Of a stretch of 64,000 bases of DNA, positions 33,472 through 42,469 are shown piece after piece. The stretch's first letter is position 1. Each line of letters opens with the position of its first letter. The notes beneath the pieces were generated by a model. That model made no database searches and was not told the DNA's origin. It worked only from the letters and a program-made list of their open reading frames with translations. This stretch comes from UBA5614 sp034678545 (GTDB taxonomy: Bacteria; Cloacimonadota; Cloacimonadia; Cloacimonadales; Cloacimonadaceae): positions 1 through 64,000 of the forward strand of contig JAXDBS010000075.1 in the NCBI GenBank assembly GCA_034678545.1. The letters are read 5' to 3'. The position numbers were made by a program, and so were the translations under genes.

Positions 33472-33655
33472 TCCGGCTGTATCGGTTATACCAGTTGCCT
33501 CTATCTTGCCATCAGGAAAGAGGCGGAATGCGGCAATGTTTTTGTTTACTATCTTCCACATGAGTTGATGAAATACTACGCTTTTAATAGGTAACTTGGT
33601 TTGCTGGTTTTGGCTAACTTATCTGTGTACAAATAGTTATTGGTTTGGAGGGATT

Positions 33656-33671
33656 TGGCACACCATTTGCA
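33656..33671 (+). promoter_or_regulatory. Sigma-54 (RpoN) promoter
   Basis: TGGCAC, five bases, then TTGCA: the GG and GC pairs lie 12 bases apart exactly as in the -24/-12 consensus. The predicted start is near 33682, heading a stretch with no gene but with hairpins and a terminator. RpoN dependence is inferred from sequence alone. Confidence 0.7.
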
Positions 33672-33681
33672 AATATAAGAA

Positions 33682-33799
33682 GTGTTGGTTAATAATTACC
33701 TGCGGGTTCCCATGCCGCGGGTAGGTAAGTTGCCAAGCTTACTACAACCTCCTAAGTCAAAACCAAGCCTTCTTAATATTTATTAAGAGGGCTTTTTTT
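33682..33799 (+). ncRNA. Candidate sigma-54-driven small RNA
   Basis: About 118 nt from the predicted sigma-54 start to a strong terminator, without an open reading frame. Two hairpins precede the terminator. In the first, ACCTGCGG (33698-33705) pairs with CCGCGGGT (33715-33722) around a 9-nt loop. In the second, GTAAG (33725-33729) pairs with CTTAC (33738-33742). The single-stranded tract ACAACCTCC that follows could contact purine-rich ribosome sites (AGGAGG-like) on mRNAs. I do not recognise a known RNA family. It lies between the response regulator and a minus-strand lipoprotein gene. Confidence 0.5.
33765..33799 (+). terminator. Strong Rho-independent terminator
   Basis: AAGCCTTCTTAA pairs with TTAAGAGGGCTT (one G-T pair) followed by seven T. 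It ends the candidate small RNA. Its position next to the convergent lipoprotein stop codon suggests it may work for both directions, although the minus-strand T tract is weaker. Confidence 0.8.
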
Positions 33800-35126
33800 A
33801 TTTGCCTTGGGAAGCCTTCTGCCCCTCCCGGATCAGGGGCAGGAAGGACAGCTTGAAATCCTCTCCCAGTTTGTTTCCGCTCAGGTCCGCGGTTTTGCTT
33901 TCGATCACCAGCAGGCAGGTTTTATAGTTGGTCAGGGTTTTGCCCGGCTGCAGCCTGTATTTCCTGCTGTTGGACTGCAGGACGCGGAGCGGAATGACCC
34001 GCCGGGTTTCGACCTCCGTCAGGCTGGCGTGGAAATTATCGGACGGGATCACCTCGGAAAACTGCACTTCCAGGATCGGTTCCAATGAACTGACGGAGGA
34101 CCCGTTGCGGGGGCTGCTTTGCACTACGGAGGGCGGGGTCAGGTCCGGCGCTGTGCTGGATCTGCTCTTCAGCCTGCTTTCTTCGGTTGTGTTGCCTTTG
34201 CTGTCGGCGGCGTCCGTGATGATAAACTCCAGTTCTGTGCTGTCGGTTTTCGCAGTCAGCAGGTGGATGGTGTCCAGTTCGTGGTTGACGGTGAAGATAC
34301 GGATGTTTTCATTGGCGGCGGCATCCCTGATCCTGACTGTTTTAAAACCGATGACGGGCTTGTTCATCACAATCTCGTATTCCCGGTTGGAGACTGCTTT
34401 CACGGTTTTAATGGCAGGCCTGACCGTATCCGCGTAGGCCATTATCAGCTCAATGGAAGTCAGCGGCTGATTGGGCACCAGCTTTTCGGTGAAAGGTTCC
34501 TGTTGGGGGTCGTAGCGGCCGTTCAGGTTTTTGTCGATATATGCTCTGAGCCTGTATTCCAGCGGGTTCAACGCTTCCAGCGAATAACTGGATCCCTTGA
34601 TTTCCCGGTTCAGGACAAGCAGCGAATCCGGCGCCGTGAGGCTGAACTGGACGGGCAGACCGTTGTCGGCCGCTTTTTCATAACTGATAAGGCCCGAGAC
34701 CTTGTGGTTCTGCAGGATCCCGTGCCGGAAAACCAGGGTTTGGTTTGTGTCCAGCGCATTACCGCGCACGTCTTTGATCCGGGTGGATAGGGTCAGGTAG
34801 TAATTCGTGTCCCGGTTCAGAGCTTCCAGGAAGCGGATGGTGATGACATTGGATTCATAATAGATCTTCTTGTTCTGCACCGGCGGGTAGATGTAAAATC
34901 CGCTCAGAAAGGAGGCGCGGTCCACTGATTTGTCAAAGGTCAGCTCGATCTCCAACTCGTCCAGATTGTCAAATTCCTCAGGCAGGCTGGCCAGCAGCCT
35001 GAGTTTCTGGACGTCTTCCTTGCCGCCGGTGGGGCTCTGCTTGCTGCCGCAGCCGTTCAGCAGCAGGATCAAAATCCAAGAAAGAATGGCGAATGCAAGG
35101 GTCTTCACCCTAAAATCCCTGTTCAT
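33798..35126 (-). CDS. Ig-like domain lipoprotein (Bacteroidetes type)
   Basis: This 442-aa lipoprotein has signal ILILLLNGC (lipobox Cys near residue 25) and then SKQSPTGGKEDV, which resembles the SPTGGxxD start of a Bacteroidetes/Cloacimonadota family. An N-terminal Ig-like (Big_5-type) domain follows, with LEIELTFDKSVDRASF and NTNYYLTLSTRIKDVRGN. A middle calcium-poor beta region has FEEKLVPNQP-like and LNGRYDPQQEPF segments. A C-terminal second Big_5-like region holds LEVQFSEVIPSDNF. The ATG at 35126 has GGAGGAG and overlaps the end of ribE. Probable outer-membrane location; function unknown. Confidence 0.8.
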   Translation of the reverse strand: MNRDFRVKTLAFAILSWILILLLNGCGSKQSPTGGKEDVQKLRLLASLPEEFDNLDELEIELTFDKSVDRASFLSGFYIYPPVQNKKIYYESNVITIRFLEALNRDTNYYLTLSTRIKDVRGNALDTNQTLVFRHGILQNHKVSGLISYEKAADNGLPVQFSLTAPDSLLVLNREIKGSSYSLEALNPLEYRLRAYIDKNLNGRYDPQQEPFTEKLVPNQPLTSIELIMAYADTVRPAIKTVKAVSNREYEIVMNKPVIGFKTVRIRDAAANENIRIFTVNHELDTIHLLTAKTDSTELEFIITDAADSKGNTTEESRLKSRSSTAPDLTPPSVVQSSPRNGSSVSSLEPILEVQFSEVIPSDNFHASLTEVETRRVIPLRVLQSNSRKYRLQPGKTLTNYKTCLLVIESKTADLSGNKLGEDFKLSFLPLIREGQKASQGK

Positions 35127-35736
35127 GTAAAAACTCCTCCGTGATGGAAGTCCGTTGCCTGCTCCGGCGGACGTATTTGCCCAGGATGTCATACTCCAGG
35201 TTGACCCTGCCGCCCAGGGAGAGTTCTGCCAGGTTTGTATTGCCCAGGGTGTGTCCGATCAGAGCGACGCTGAAGCGGTTGGTTTCCAGCTTGGCGACCG
35301 TGAGGCTGACGCCGTTCACGGCAACTGAACCCTGGGGCACGACCAGGTCGCGGTCCTCCGCCGCCAGGTCAAAGGTTAGGTAAAGGGTGGAAGCAGCCTT
35401 GCGGGTTTCCAGCAGGGCGGCAACGGTGTCCACATGGCCCTGCACCCAATGCCCGTCCAGCCTGCTGCCCAAGGCGAGGGCGCGCTCCAGGTTTATCCGG
35501 TGGCCGGTCTGCCAAACAGCGGCGGTGGTTTTCTGGAGGGTTTCGTGCATGATCTCAACTGTAAACTGTGCCTGCCCCAGACTGATGACAGTCAGGCAGA
35601 TGCCGTTGCAGCAGACGCTGCTTCCGGGTTTCAGATCTGTGAAAGCAGCCGGTCTGGCAAATGTGATTACGCTCTTCCCGCCGGCGGGGCGGATCCCTTT
35701 GATTTCAGCTATGGCTTCAATGATGCCGGTGAACAT
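35110..35736 (-). CDS. ribE: Riboflavin synthase alpha chain
   Basis: Converts two lumazine molecules to riboflavin. The 208-aa protein starts with the invariant MFTGIIEAIAEI. It has two homologous barrels (about 1-95 and 96-190), visible as the repeated CCNGICLTV / AVNGVSLTV. HWVQGHVDTVA is the lumazine-binding segment of the second half. It overlaps the lipoprotein gene by 17 bases. No riboswitch was seen upstream, and recR lies 2 bases before it. Confidence 0.95.
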   Translation of the reverse strand: MFTGIIEAIAEIKGIRPAGGKSVITFARPAAFTDLKPGSSVCCNGICLTVISLGQAQFTVEIMHETLQKTTAAVWQTGHRINLERALALGSRLDGHWVQGHVDTVAALLETRKAASTLYLTFDLAAEDRDLVVPQGSVAVNGVSLTVAKLETNRFSVALIGHTLGNTNLAELSLGGRVNLEYDILGKYVRRSRQRTSITEEFLHEQGF

Positions 35737-35737
35737 C

Positions 35738-36334
35738 TCACACCCGGTAGCGGCGTTTCCAGGCGTTGGCCAGGGTCAGGGTGCTGGTGTATTCGAGCTC
35801 GCCGCCGAAGGGGATGCCGGTCGAGAGCCGGGTCAGGGCAAGCTCGCGGCTTCTCATCAATTCTGAGATGTAATGGATGGTGGCTTCGCCTTCCGCGCTG
35901 GGTTTGAGGGCCAGGATGATCTCGGTTGGCCGTCGCGCTTCGATCAGGCTTACCAGTTCGTCCAGGTGCAGGTCCTCGGTTCCGAAGCCTTCCAGCGGCG
36001 AAAGCAGGTGCCCCAGCACGAAGTACTTGCCCCGGTATTCCTGCATGTTTTCCAGCAGATAAATCTCGGAAGTGCTCTCCACGATGCAGAGCTGGCTGTC
36101 ATCCCGGTCTGCGCCGGAGCAGATGGGGCAGGGGTCGCTTTCAGACAGCATCAGGCAGAGGTGGCAGGCCTTGAAATTGTCCACCGCCTCCCGGATCACG
36201 TCGGCGAATACATGCGCGTCCTGCTTCTGCCCGCTGATCAGATGCCAGGCAAGGCGCTGGGCGGTCTTGCGCCCGATGCCGGGAAAGCGGTTGAACTGCT
36301 GGATCAGCTTTTCCAGTAATGGTGAGTTGGTCAT
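35738..36334 (-). CDS. recR: Recombination protein RecR
   Basis: RecR works with RecO/RecF in gap repair and forms a ring clamp on DNA. The 198-aa protein has an N-terminal helix-hairpin-helix (NRFPGIGRKTAQRLAWHL), a four-cysteine zinc motif (CHLCLMLSESDPCPIC) and a Toprim domain with VESTSEIYLLE. The family end is FGGELEYTSTLTLANAW. The ATG at 36334 is preferred to an upstream TTG. It follows ybaB in the same direction, the classical ybaB-recR pair. Confidence 0.96.
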   Translation of the reverse strand: MTNSPLLEKLIQQFNRFPGIGRKTAQRLAWHLISGQKQDAHVFADVIREAVDNFKACHLCLMLSESDPCPICSGADRDDSQLCIVESTSEIYLLENMQEYRGKYFVLGHLLSPLEGFGTEDLHLDELVSLIEARRPTEIILALKPSAEGEATIHYISELMRSRELALTRLSTGIPFGGELEYTSTLTLANAWKRRYRV

Positions 36335-36369
36335 TGTGTTTTCTTTACCTTGCAAAACGGGATTTAAAT

Positions 36370-36402
36370 CTTTTCGTGTATGTCGTGTATCTCGTGGTTA
36401 AA
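36370..36402. repeat. CCACGAAATACACGAAA repeat, third copy
   Basis: On the minus strand this reads TAACCACGAGATACACG followed by ACATACACGAAAA, a slightly diverged copy of the repeat at 628-675. It supplies the TAA stop of ybaB (36398-36400) and separates ybaB from recR. Confidence 0.65.
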
Positions 36403-36721
36403 ACAATCCCGGGATCTTCACTCCGCCGGTCAGCTTGCCCATGGCATCGCTGCCGGCTTCGGCGGCTTGTTTGTGCGCTTCCTGCAGGGCAGCCGTGATC
36501 AGGTCTTCCAGCATCTCCACGTCTTCGGGATCGACTGCCTGGGGATCTATCTTGATGCTTTGCACCTCAAATCTGCCGTTGATCTGCACCGTGACCATGC
36601 CGCCGCCGGAACTGGCTTCAAACACCTGGTTTTCCAGTTCCTCCTGCTGCTTCAGCATCTCCTGCTGCATTTTCTGGGCCTGTTTCATCAGGTCCTTCAT
36701 GTTCTTTCCACCGGGAAACAT
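36398..36721 (-). CDS. YbaB/EbfC nucleoid-associated protein
   Basis: This 107-aa protein of the EbfC family has the long N-terminal helix MKDLMKQAQKMQQEMLKQQE, then FEASSGGGMVTVQINGRFEV and the C-terminal helix with LEDLITAALQEAHKQA. These proteins bind DNA as dimers and often precede recR, as here. The ATG at 36721 is adopted. Its stop codon lies inside the short repeat. Confidence 0.94.
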   Translation of the reverse strand: MFPGGKNMKDLMKQAQKMQQEMLKQQEELENQVFEASSGGGMVTVQINGRFEVQSIKIDPQAVDPEDVEMLEDLITAALQEAHKQAAEAGSDAMGKLTGGVKIPGLF

Positions 36722-36894
36722 AGTCTCTCCTGAATGTTTTTTTACATAAACAAATTCTTTTCATTATCCGTCAAGCAGAATCGGATTGTCCCCTCGGGCC
36801 TGAAAACATTTGACACCATCACCGCCTGTTCAAACTTGACACCGATTTCGGTTAGGAATCCGGTTAAATTACGTTAAAGTACACAGGAGGCGCC

Positions 36895-37251
36895 ATGCTC
36901 AGGCAGATCATGCTGTCCAAGATCCACCGGGCCAAGATCACAAAGTGCGACCCGGATTACAACGGCAGTATCAGCATAGATAAAAAGCTGCTCGACCTCA
37001 CAGGCATGAAGGAGTTCGAACGGGTCGAGGTCTTCAATCTGGATAACGGGGAGCGCTTTTCCACCTATGTCATAGTGGGAAAACCCGGTTCCGGCGAGAT
37101 CGGCATCAACGGCGCTGCGGCCCGCATCAACCAGCCCGGAGACCTCATCATCATCGTCAATTATGGCAGCATGGACGAGAAGGAGATCAAAAAGCACAAG
37201 CCCGTCATCGTCTGCGTGGATGCCAAAAACCGCCCCTGCAAAAAGAAATAA
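36895..37251 (+). CDS. panD: Aspartate 1-decarboxylase
   Basis: Makes beta-alanine for pantothenate. The 118-aa proenzyme has the self-cleavage site Gly24-Ser25 in YNGSISID. Other motifs are the catalytic lysine region LSKIHRAKIT and GAAARINQPGDLIIIVNYG. A GGAGG site precedes the ATG. Two TTGACAcC sequences occur in the 100 bases upstream. panC follows after 16 bases, forming a beta-alanine/pantothenate pair. Confidence 0.96.
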   Translation: MLRQIMLSKIHRAKITKCDPDYNGSISIDKKLLDLTGMKEFERVEVFNLDNGERFSTYVIVGKPGSGEIGINGAAARINQPGDLIIIVNYGSMDEKEIKKHKPVIVCVDAKNRPCKKK

Positions 37252-37267
37252 TAGCGCCTCCCGCTAC

Positions 37268-38107
37268 ATGAAACTGGTTAAAAACCTGGCGGAAATGCGC
37301 CGCCTGGGACATTCCTGGCCGGCGGGCAAAACCATCGGCTTCGTCCCCACCATGGGCGCTCTGCATGCCGGGCACCTCAGCCTGGCGGCTGAATCCAACC
37401 GCCGATGTGATCTTACCATCGTTTCCATTTTCGTCAATCCCGCCCAGTTCGGTCCCTCTGAAGACCTTTCCAAGTACCCCCGGGATCTGGACCGCGACCT
37501 TAAACTGCTCAGCAAACACAAGGTGGATTACGTGTTTTTCCCCACTGAGGCCATGATGTATCCGAAAGGTTACAAGACCTGGATCGAAGTGGACAAGCTT
37601 TCAGGCGTGCTCTGCGGGGCCAGCCGCCCCGGCCATTTCAAAGGCGTGGCGACCGTGGTGGCCAAGCTGGTCAACACTGTCAATCCGGATCTCATGTTCA
37701 TGGGGGAGAAGGACTACCAGCAATGCGTGGTGCTCGAAACCATGCTGCGCGACCTGAATTTCCGCACCCGGATCGTCCGCTGCCCCATCGTCAGGGAACC
37801 GGACGGCCTGGCCCTGAGCTCCCGCAACCGGTATCTTTCCAAAACAGAAAGGAAAACCGCTCTCTGCCTCTTCCGCGCCCTGAACCTGGCCCGCGACCTT
37901 TACAGCCAGGGCGAAACCAATCCTGCCGCCCTCCGTAACAAGATGTCCTCCCTGATCGAACAGGCGGGAGGCAAAATCAACTACATCGCCTTTGTGAACC
38001 AGGGCTCACTCGCCCCGGTGAAAAAACTGACCTCCTCCACCCGGGTCCTGCTCGCGGTCTATGTCGGAAAGACCCGGCTGATCGACAATCTCAGCTTGTC
38101 AGTTTAG
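37268..38107 (+). CDS. panC: Pantothenate synthetase
   Basis: Joins pantoate and beta-alanine with ATP. The 279-aa protein has FVPTMGALHAGHLSL (HxGH), VSIFVNPAQFGPSEDLSKYP, FMGEKDYQQ and LALSSRNRYL, all family hallmarks. The start at 37268 gives MKLVKNLAEMRR, the usual N-terminus, although its ribosome site is poor and coupling to panD is likely. panB is not in the window. Confidence 0.96.
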   Translation: MKLVKNLAEMRRLGHSWPAGKTIGFVPTMGALHAGHLSLAAESNRRCDLTIVSIFVNPAQFGPSEDLSKYPRDLDRDLKLLSKHKVDYVFFPTEAMMYPKGYKTWIEVDKLSGVLCGASRPGHFKGVATVVAKLVNTVNPDLMFMGEKDYQQCVVLETMLRDLNFRTRIVRCPIVREPDGLALSSRNRYLSKTERKTALCLFRALNLARDLYSQGETNPAALRNKMSSLIEQAGGKINYIAFVNQGSLAPVKKLTSSTRVLLAVYVGKTRLIDNLSLSV

Positions 38108-38246
38108 AAAAAATACAGTTATTAATCCACTATCTCATCCGGCAGTGTATCTGTATCTACCACGATTTTCCCCTTGACAGAAAGATAAATCCACAAAAAC
38201 TTTTCACACAAGGAACTTACATCAAATATCAGGATGGGAGGATAGC

Positions 38247-40178
38247 ATGGAAGAAATGCCTCAGGCCCCGGAGCCTCAGCCGGTGGAGCAGCCTGCTCCG
38301 CCGCCCCGGAAGGGAAAAGCCCTCACAATCGTTTTGATCTGTCTGGCGGCGCTGGCGGTTTTGGCCGTTGCCGCCCTTATCGTTTTTGCCGGGCTGCGCT
38401 CGTCGCCCCAGATCCGGCACATCAGCAGGGACGCGGTGTTCATGGCGCGGGTGGATCTGCCTCGCCTGCTCATGAAAGGCGGCTTCAAGGACAGGAAAAA
38501 GAGCGACATGCTCTCCGACCTGCGGGACCTGCTGCAGGATATGAACATGGAGATGCTGATCGACAAGCCCGCCTCCACCGGCCTGCTTACAATCAAGCCC
38601 TCATACGTTTTCGCTGACTACAACGTCAAGGATAACGAGCCGGAGATCTTTCTGGTCGTGCCTTTGTCCGACGGCGCCAAGCTGGCCAAATTCCTGGGCC
38701 AGATCGAGACCCAAAACAAAGAGGACCTCGAGATCAAAAAGAAAGGCGAAAAGTATGTCATGGAGACCTCCGGCCTGGCCTGGGTCTGGAACCGCAAGTC
38801 GCTCCTGATCGGGGTCACGGCATACAGCGATTTTGATACGGTTCAGAAAAAGGCCGCCAGGCTGCTGGACCAGCCCCGCGCCCAGAGCATAGCCGCCAAC
38901 AGCGTTTACAAACAGGACAGGGTCGGTGGCCACGATGTGGAGGCCTGGGTCAATCTGGACGCCATCGCGGAGATGTTCCTCAAGGGCCTTAGGGATGCCA
39001 GGCCCAATGTTGCAAAAATGGTCCGGCAGCGCCAGGAATACCGGAACTGGCAGCAGCAGTATTACAACAACTACTATAACTACTACAATACATACGGCTA
39101 CGGATCCTACGGCCAGCCTGAAATGGACTACCCCAAAAACATCTTTGAGCAGATGCTGCTGAGCGCTGAGGAAGAGGGTTCGGGCAACTGGGTGAAGAAG
39201 CTGGAGGAAGAGCTGAAAGCGTATCGGGGCTCCTCGGTGCTGGCTTACGCCGATTTTGACAGGGGCAGGGTGGTTGCCGGCGTTAAAAGCAATCTGTCCA
39301 AAGCCCAGAAAGACAAGATGAAAGGCATCCTGAGCGGCCTGGCCGACCTCAAGGGCCTGGCCCGCTATCTGCCCAACGAGGATCTGATCAGCTGCGGCTC
39401 TTTGCAAATGAATTACTCCCGGCTCTGGGAGATGTATGGCAGGCAGGCGCAGGACGCATTGAAAGAGTCGCTGGGCGAGGAAGCCGGCAAGTTCACCAAG
39501 CATCTGAACACCCTGTTTGACGGCAGCGGCGTCATCTGCGTCAATTCTTCCGGCAAGGAGGAGGAACCTTATTTCACGGTGGCGGTCTCCACCCGCAGGA
39601 ATCAGGGCGTCAAATCCCTGCTCAAGAATTATGCCGATGAAATGGGCCTGGAAAAGAAAGGCAACCGCTACGAGTCCCAATATGGTAATATTGCCATCCT
39701 GGAGGAGCAGGACTGTCTGATCCTGACCTCCGATTACAAGGAATATAAAAAGGCGGAACTGGGCCTCAGATCGGAACAGCTCAAACATCTGAAGGGCGGC
39801 CCCCTGGCCGGCTATTTCAGCATGGCGGCCCTGACCGAAGCGGCGGGTGACGAGATCGAAGGCGAAATCAAGGATGTTTTGGACCAGTTCGTGGACGCGG
39901 TTGTCAGCTCAGGCTCCAGTGGCGGCGTCCCCAATGTGCTGACAGTCGAGGTGAACCTGACCGACAAGAAGCAGAACAGCCTCAAGACCCTGATGGACAT
40001 CCTCCAGGATCAGGAGCTCTTTGACAATGACTACAATTTCCTGCAGGATATCTTCATCGTTTATCCAAAACCCGTCTTGGATGCAAGCACTGAAGGTGAA
40101 AGTGACATCCCAGAATATGCTGACACAGTTTCAGCCGGTTACGGCGAAACCTGGGGCACACCCAACTATGGGTATTAA
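38247..40178 (+). CDS. DUF4836-like membrane-anchored protein
   Basis: The 643-aa protein has a Pro-rich N-terminus, one membrane helix (about 27-51), then a large extracytoplasmic part with repeats of the DUF4836 kind (HISRDAVFMARVDLPRLL and the related strand FSMAALTEAAGDEIEG). A Tyr/Asn-rich insert (about residues 269-293; YYNNYYNYYNTYGYGSYGQ) interrupts it. The protein ends in a loose acidic tail. Family function is unknown. GGGAGGA precedes the ATG, and a clear terminator follows the stop. It is flanked by a pan pair upstream and a TPR gene downstream. Confidence 0.7.
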   Translation: MEEMPQAPEPQPVEQPAPPPRKGKALTIVLICLAALAVLAVAALIVFAGLRSSPQIRHISRDAVFMARVDLPRLLMKGGFKDRKKSDMLSDLRDLLQDMNMEMLIDKPASTGLLTIKPSYVFADYNVKDNEPEIFLVVPLSDGAKLAKFLGQIETQNKEDLEIKKKGEKYVMETSGLAWVWNRKSLLIGVTAYSDFDTVQKKAARLLDQPRAQSIAANSVYKQDRVGGHDVEAWVNLDAIAEMFLKGLRDARPNVAKMVRQRQEYRNWQQQYYNNYYNYYNTYGYGSYGQPEMDYPKNIFEQMLLSAEEEGSGNWVKKLEEELKAYRGSSVLAYADFDRGRVVAGVKSNLSKAQKDKMKGILSGLADLKGLARYLPNEDLISCGSLQMNYSRLWEMYGRQAQDALKESLGEEAGKFTKHLNTLFDGSGVICVNSSGKEEEPYFTVAVSTRRNQGVKSLLKNYADEMGLEKKGNRYESQYGNIAILEEQDCLILTSDYKEYKKAELGLRSEQLKHLKGGPLAGYFSMAALTEAAGDEIEGEIKDVLDQFVDAVVSSGSSGGVPNVLTVEVNLTDKKQNSLKTLMDILQDQELFDNDYNFLQDIFIVYPKPVLDASTEGESDIPEYADTVSAGYGETWGTPNYGY

Positions 40179-40207
40179 ATAAAAAACCACAATCTGACAT
40201 TCTGCAG

Positions 40208-40235
40208 CCGGGGCGTTTCGTGCCCCGGTTTTTTT
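40208..40235 (+). terminator. Rho-independent terminator after the DUF4836-like gene
   Basis: CCGGGGC pairs with GCCCCGG around a GTTTCGT-type loop and is followed by seven T. It ends the transcript of the gene at 38247-40178. Confidence 0.88.
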
Positions 40236-40311
40236 ATCCTACATACAAATGGATGCAAACAGCAGGATTACAATATGTTAAATGCAGATTAAATATATAT
40301 AACTATACAGA

Positions 40312-40347
40312 TGATATACTGTAATCATACAATTGATATACAGCAAT
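40312..40347 (+). promoter_or_regulatory. Paired direct repeats upstream of the TPR gene (possible operator)
   Basis: TGATATACTGTAAT at 40312 and TGATATACAGCAAT at 40334 are direct repeats exactly 22 bases apart, two helical turns, in an AT-rich tract about 130 bases before the TPR gene. The spacing fits a dimeric or tandem protein binding site. The binder is unknown. Confidence 0.4.
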
Positions 40348-40478
40348 TCTGATTTTGAAATCAAGTCGGATGATAGGAATTGGGTGTGTCCGGACGAGGA
40401 TGAACATTATTTATTGACATGAATACCTGCTCGCGCTAATAGTAACATAACTGAACAAGCTGTCCCTGCGAGGTGACG

Positions 40479-42245
40479 ATGGCGATCCCTGTCCTGACAG
40501 CCGGGCTGACCCTGCTTCTGGCCTTCAGCCCTGAAACCTGGACCAGCATCATGGTTGGCGCAGCCTTGACCTTTGCCATTGCCTATGTCATTTACAAGCT
40601 CCAGCAGCGTGAAACCAGCCTCCACAAACAGGACCACGACGCCAAGCTGGAACGGATAGAAAAGCTGCATGCGCAGGATTCGGAAAAGATTCGCGTTTTG
40701 TATGAACTGATCATCAAGACCCAGAAAGGCAGCCTGGGCGAGGTGGAAACCACGCTGCTGGAACAGCAGATCGAACAAGCCGCAGACAAGATATCGGAAA
40801 CTGATTCGGAACAGGCGCAGGCACTCAAGGCCATTGCCGGCAAGGACAAGGGCAAGGCGGATGACCTGCTGGACAGGATCACCCGGAGGGAACACGACCT
40901 GGCGGAAGTGTACCAGCTGCGGGCCCTGAACGAATACAGGCACGGCAATTACAACGAAGCCATCAAGTGGAACCGTAAGATCCTGGAACTGGAACCGGAC
41001 AACTTTGACGCCCTGGCCGAACTCATCCAATGCCTAAACAAAACCGCCCGCAAAGAGGAAGCGCGGGAACTGGCCACGTCCAAACTGAAGGAGCTGGAAA
41101 GCCAAAATCCGCCTGACAACGCCCGGGCGTTTACACTCCTGTTCCGGATCATCGATTCCTACGACACCTATTCTGAAGCCGGCCTGGTGGAGCCCTACAT
41201 CCTGCAGGCCAGGGAGGTGGCAGTCAAAACCTTCGGCGAGGAAAGCCACCAGATGGCCATGGTCTATAAGGAACTGGGGAACCTGTACCACTCCCGCGTG
41301 CAATACCCTAAAAGCGAGGAATACTTCCTCAAGGCCCTCCAGTGCAAGGATCTCAGCACCGACAAGGCGCAAAGCAACCGCACCTCGACCCTGAATGCCC
41401 TGGGGATATTGTACAACACGCTGGGACGCTATCCCGAAGCTTTGGCTGCTTTCACAGAAGGCTACGAGCGGACTGCCGCAGTCCTGGGCAGGGAACACCC
41501 CACCCTGATCTATTTTCTGTTGGGCATGGGGACCATCCAGTGCTACACCGGCAAGCTGGATGAGGCGGAACGCAGCTTCATAGAAGCCCGGCGCCTGGCC
41601 CGGGAGAGGATGGGAACGCAACACACCCTTTATCAAAGCAGCACCTTCAACCTGTCGTCGGTCCGCATCAACCAGGGCAGATACGATGAGGGGGAAGCCC
41701 TTATCCGCGAACTGATCGAAGCGCATGCTTCCTCTGGCAAGCCGGATGACATCTATCTGGCCCGGCAACTGGACAGCCTGGGCCGCATCCTGTCCATCCA
41801 GCAAAAATACGAAGAGGCGGAGGAGGTTGTCCGCAAGTCACTCGCAATCTGGGAAAAATTCAGCAATCCTGACGATCCTTCCTACCTTGGCTGCCTGGGC
41901 AACCTGGCCTTGATCCATAAAAGGCAGGGCAAATACAGGGAAGCCGAAACCCTTTATCTGCGTGTTTTGGAGACCCTCGACCGGCACGGCATTGAAACCG
42001 TCCTCCTGGGCGGAACCCTGATCCACCTGGCCGACACCTACGAACTGCAGGAACAGTATGACAAGGCGGAGCCCCTGTACGCCAGGGCTGTGCGCCTGGC
42101 CGAAACCAAATACCCTGACAGCAACAGCCATGCCAAGTATATGGAATACTATGCCACCATCCTGGAAAAGCTGGGCCGCAAGGAAGAGGCGTCCACCTGG
42201 CAGGCGCGCTCCGACAAGCTCAAGGCAAGAATGGAGGCCAAGTAG
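40479..42245 (+). CDS. TPR-repeat protein, membrane-anchored (kinesin-light-chain type)
   Basis: The 588-aa protein has an N-terminal hydrophobic region (about 1-42, one or two membrane helices) and a charged coiled-coil (about 45-120). An array of TPRs follows, many of the longer TPR_12 type with the pattern ALNALGILYNTLGRYPEAL, QLDSLGRILSIQQKYEEAEEV and CLGNLALIHKRQGKYREAE. It is probably a scaffold on the cytoplasmic face; the partner is unknown. The ATG at 40479 is chosen over the GTG two codons earlier. The tail ends in a Lys-rich helix. Confidence 0.78.
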   Translation: MAIPVLTAGLTLLLAFSPETWTSIMVGAALTFAIAYVIYKLQQRETSLHKQDHDAKLERIEKLHAQDSEKIRVLYELIIKTQKGSLGEVETTLLEQQIEQAADKISETDSEQAQALKAIAGKDKGKADDLLDRITRREHDLAEVYQLRALNEYRHGNYNEAIKWNRKILELEPDNFDALAELIQCLNKTARKEEARELATSKLKELESQNPPDNARAFTLLFRIIDSYDTYSEAGLVEPYILQAREVAVKTFGEESHQMAMVYKELGNLYHSRVQYPKSEEYFLKALQCKDLSTDKAQSNRTSTLNALGILYNTLGRYPEALAAFTEGYERTAAVLGREHPTLIYFLLGMGTIQCYTGKLDEAERSFIEARRLARERMGTQHTLYQSSTFNLSSVRINQGRYDEGEALIRELIEAHASSGKPDDIYLARQLDSLGRILSIQQKYEEAEEVVRKSLAIWEKFSNPDDPSYLGCLGNLALIHKRQGKYREAETLYLRVLETLDRHGIETVLLGGTLIHLADTYELQEQYDKAEPLYARAVRLAETKYPDSNSHAKYMEYYATILEKLGRKEEASTWQARSDKLKARMEAK

Positions 42246-42469
42246 GAGGGTGCCGTCCTCCGGACTGGGTGCTGCCAGAACAGGATTGGGATAGTAAGAA
42301 ACAGACAGTGTGATTTTGCAGTCAGGATATCCGGAGTCTGGAAAGGTGGCTGCATAAAGCGCCATTCACTTTTCCCTTGACGGCAGGGTAAATCTGTTAA
42401 ATAAAGACATGCAATCCAAAAACCGATAGATGTATTTGGTAATAAACAGTTTAGAAATTAGGAGACGCA

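Noticed and set aside
38601..39788. 395-codon open frame on the minus strand
   Set aside because: Antisense of the DUF4836-like gene; hydrophobic low-complexity product typical of shadow frames in GC-rich coding DNA.
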